Assembly: GCF_000150275.1 (NCBI RefSeq)
Contig: NW_002060945.1
Span: forward strand, 383,872-447,871
Direction of reading: 5' to 3'
From: Trichoplax adhaerens
Taxonomy: Eukaryota; Placozoa; Uniplacotomia; Trichoplacea; Trichoplacidae
DNA: 64,000 bases
Shown: positions 61,265 to 64,000 of the stretch, one piece after another
Layout of the letters: each line of letters starts with the position of its first letter
How positions within the stretch are numbered: the first letter of the stretch is position 1
Made by a program: the position numbers and the translations under genes
Notes under the pieces: model-generated
What the model was told of the DNA's origin: nothing
The model's input: the letters and a program-made list of their open reading frames with translations, nothing else
The model's database searches: none

Positions 61265-62315
61265 TTGTTGATCAAATGCATTGTTTACCATGATACTGTA
61301 CATGAACTTGTTAATGTCAACTAAGTTTTAACTTCATGCATTGTAAATTACCATTTACTATTTTCTATTTTGATTAAAGAGATCTAATCAGTTGTGGGTC
61401 AAAATTTTATTTATTCTGCAGCGGGTGAAAATATAAAGGCCAAGCAATCTCGAACTGTAGGCGTTACTATCTGGCATTTTTAATTAAAATAACGTGATCA
61501 ACCACTGATTAAGACTTATTAATAACCAAGACATTTTGGAGTTTAAATATTGGAAATGAGGCAATAACAGGTTACAGTAGTACCTGTAGTTAGCATTTCA
61601 TGAAAATAACAAGATCAATTGTTGGCCAATTCTGACTTAAGCAACATATTAGCTATGGGCTAATAATTTATAATACTGTACATAAAATGATCGAATACTG
61701 AGTATTAACCGATGGCTGATAATTTCGACAAGCTCATGTACAACATATTATATAAAGAATTCGACCTACAACAGATAAGATCATTTTACTATAATCAAAG
61801 TGCCAAACGGTCAATACTCACTTGCTACACTATAAAAATTTCAAGTTGGAAACCATACAGTAGTACTTGGGATATTTTATTAAAATACTCTGATTAGGCA
61901 AACGATTAAATATTCATCTTCGACACTGTGAAAGTTCCTAGTTAGAAATCATCCATTAGTACTTGGGTAGTATTAATCAAAATATCCTTTAGCCTAAAGG
62001 GCTTCTGCTTATCCTGCTATCGATAAAACTCACTGCCGTACATTTTATGAAAATTCCAAGCTGAAATCATACACTAAGAGATTGATTAACATTCCCTGAT
62101 TAGTAGTAGGTTAATCCTTGCTTTCTACTGTATCTAATACCTTGTTGCCTTTGGGCTTGTCCACTTCTAGAAAATTTCCAGCTTATGTCTTGAAAATTTT
62201 ATTCTAGTCTATGACAATATTATTATAATCAGCTGTTGGTCGATATTTTATTTACAATGACAATGTACATGAACTTTTCAATGTCAACCAAGTTTCAAGT
62301 TCATATATAGCAGGG
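61265..62315. repeat. Related repeats flanking a degenerate array
   Basis: The block at 61265-61350 (gtacatgaactt, aatgtcaac, aagtttt) recurs at 62225-62315 in the same orientation. Between them lies a three-unit array of about 75-80 bp repeats at 61824-61900, 61920-61997 and 62038-62110. Each unit has a tttc/ttcc-aag-tgaaa-ccata core and an acttggg- or agagattg-then-tgatta end. All units are strongly diverged. Confidence 0.5.
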
Positions 62316-62861
62316 TGGTTAACATAGGATGTTTTGAACTATTGTGGTCATAAATCGTTCAGGAAAGATTCCGAAAATAGAAATGATCATTCTGGTACTA
62401 CTCAAGCTTGCTGCTGAGCAAAGTACGCTGACTCTTAAGTGGATATTTGGAAGTAATGATGAAATTATTCATAAAGAATTACGTATGATAAATATCTTTG
62501 ACCTTAATACGGAACTAATTTTAACTCTTGTCATCGCAGCCAATTGAAACTATTTTGTCAACTAATCTAGTATGTATGGACAGTGTGGTACCGGTGCACA
62601 GTTCTTATTGACATTTTTGACATTCTTTAACACTAAATTATTTATTAAATAGATTTCACCCTCGTAATTGGACTTTAACGGTGCTATTTGGACATTGCAA
62701 CGTGACCTATTTTTGTTCAATGATGCTACCATAATGACCTATTTGTCGTAAGGATAAATAAAAAGTAAGCATTAGCACTATTCCAGAGTAATGGAATAAA
62801 TAAATATAATGGATCAAAGGGTAACGCCATAAGCTCTATCCTATTTAGTAACACAATCACT

Positions 62862-63062
62862 ACAATTCTAGGGAGAACTATGAAAGATCATAGAATCATT
62901 TTATATATAGCTTATTTGTCCATATTAGTAGAGTTAGCATAATTTACAAATTCACTAACCAATATTATACCGGGCACTGTCATGACTGTGTAATACCTGT
63001 TATACAATTCTGAAGAGAATTAGTAAAAATCATAGAATCGTTTTATAGATGACTTATTTATC
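62862..63062 (+). repeat. Two-copy direct repeat, 60 bp, 141-bp period
   Basis: The segments 62862-62921 and 63003-63062 align end to end: acaattct, a gagaa block, atcatagaatc, ttttata and acttattt/gcttattt then atcc/gtcc. It is a simple local duplication without coding content. Confidence 0.6.
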
Positions 63063-64000
63063 CTTTTGACCAATCAATACCACCATTACCTTTCGAGATA
63101 AATGGCAAAAATGAAATGCAATATTTCATGTACAGTGGAGAGCGCATATAATCTACGAATATAGCAACAATCGTCAAACCACCCAATGGCAAAAATGGAG
63201 TTACTGCTGTTCTATTCATGCTGTATTGAGCGCAATAATTGTACAATTCTCCACAGAAATAGCTAAATTATGACGTCGTGCTTTACACACTCTAATCCAT
63301 TACGTATTCTACTGGATCTTCTTGATCTCATTACCATACAGTTTCATTAAAGTAAAGTTTATGAGTATCATTGCTGTTTTTCTAGTATTACGTATTTAAT
63401 GTGAGAAACAGGAAAATGATTGCATTACATTAAAACACGTTTAAGGTATGTTCAGACGAGCGTAAGAAATCACCAAATGGATTTGTACGGCCATCGTCTA
63501 AACCATCAATGTTAAACCATGAAGTTCATGAAGAGTGAACGCACATGTTTTAAGTAAACATAGACTGTAAATTGATTTCTGTGTTTATTAATATGAATAG
63601 AGTGAAGCAACACTCGGGATACTTTTTAGATAGTTATTCATATTGACTGATGCCGTAATTGATTTCCATTGATCTTATAAGATTGCTGCATAGAGTATGG
63701 AAATAACAATGGAGTTTATGAGTCTCACGATGTAAATGCTTTGCACAAACTGAATCAGTAATAAAATTACTCGCCCAATTTTTCAATCATATTGATGACA
63801 ATATCGAGCTAGAAGACGATAGAGTATATTCCTATCCAGATCTTTATACGTATTAATTACGCTGTATTGCTCATGCTAGGAGTAAAAATGAGAGCATTTC
63901 TATGCATTCAAGTGCCTTTAAAACTCTATTAACAAATTCTGAGATATTGATAGAGCCATTTATAAATTGGTATACCGGGAAACGTGTCTACATCTATAGT

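Larger units (their letters stand above)
52753..64000. other. Intergenic, repeat-rich, no gene recognised
   Basis: About 11.2 kb upstream of the adaptor start. The promoter and 5' UTR of that gene should lie just right of 52752, but no motif stands out. Open stretches at 54251-54436, 57399-57602, 58582-58779, 59103-59297, 59344-59598, 61712-61897, 62344-62547 and 63058-63246 have no recognisable domain, and most lack paired splice sites. One candidate exon (59775-59966) and several degenerate repeat sets are listed separately. No RNA gene was recognised. Confidence 0.5.

Overview
The window looks like AT-rich animal nuclear DNA. It holds four intact single-exon rhodopsin-class (class A) G-protein-coupled receptor genes and one compact, intron-rich gene for a Grb7/10/14-type signalling adaptor (RA, PH, BPS and SH2 domains). 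Both gene types are animal-specific. The base composition, the short introns (mostly 150-450 nt) and the divergent intronless receptors suggest an early-branching animal, most likely a placozoan of the Trichoplax/Hoilungia type. That placement is inference; no species marker is present.

Layout. 1-7362: no gene seen, only a small tandem duplication and hairpins. 7363-8478 (+): receptor A. 8479-22174: no convincing gene; one copy of a dispersed repeat near 9.4-9.8 kb and several degenerate tandem repeats. 22175-23269 (+) and 27829-28920 (+): receptors B and C, a tandem duplicate pair about 75% identical and more distantly related to A. 28921-37049: nothing recognisable. 37050-38192 (-): receptor D, from a different class A branch. 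38193-47498: repeat-rich and without a clear gene. 47499-52752 (-): the adaptor gene, which I assembled from 16 short exons with GT-AG borders and matching phases; no single long ORF reveals it. 52753-64000: no recognised gene, several degenerate repeat families and one weak candidate exon.

Main discovery. The adaptor gene has an exon order that conflicts with its domain order. The BPS exon (47868-48056, phase 0/0) lies between the second and third SH2 exons, whereas in vertebrate Grb7/10/14 proteins BPS lies between PH and SH2. All other exons join in the expected order and phase. If the order is real, the transcript either skips this exon (545 aa), carries BPS as an insertion inside SH2 (608 aa), or is joined in a non-collinear way. 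A local assembly swap must be excluded first.

Function. The receptors would sit in the plasma membrane and couple unknown ligands to G proteins; A-C share an ERW motif in place of DRY and SPxIY in place of NPxxY. The adaptor would work under activated receptor tyrosine kinases such as an insulin-type receptor. Nothing in the sequence links the receptors and the adaptor to one pathway.
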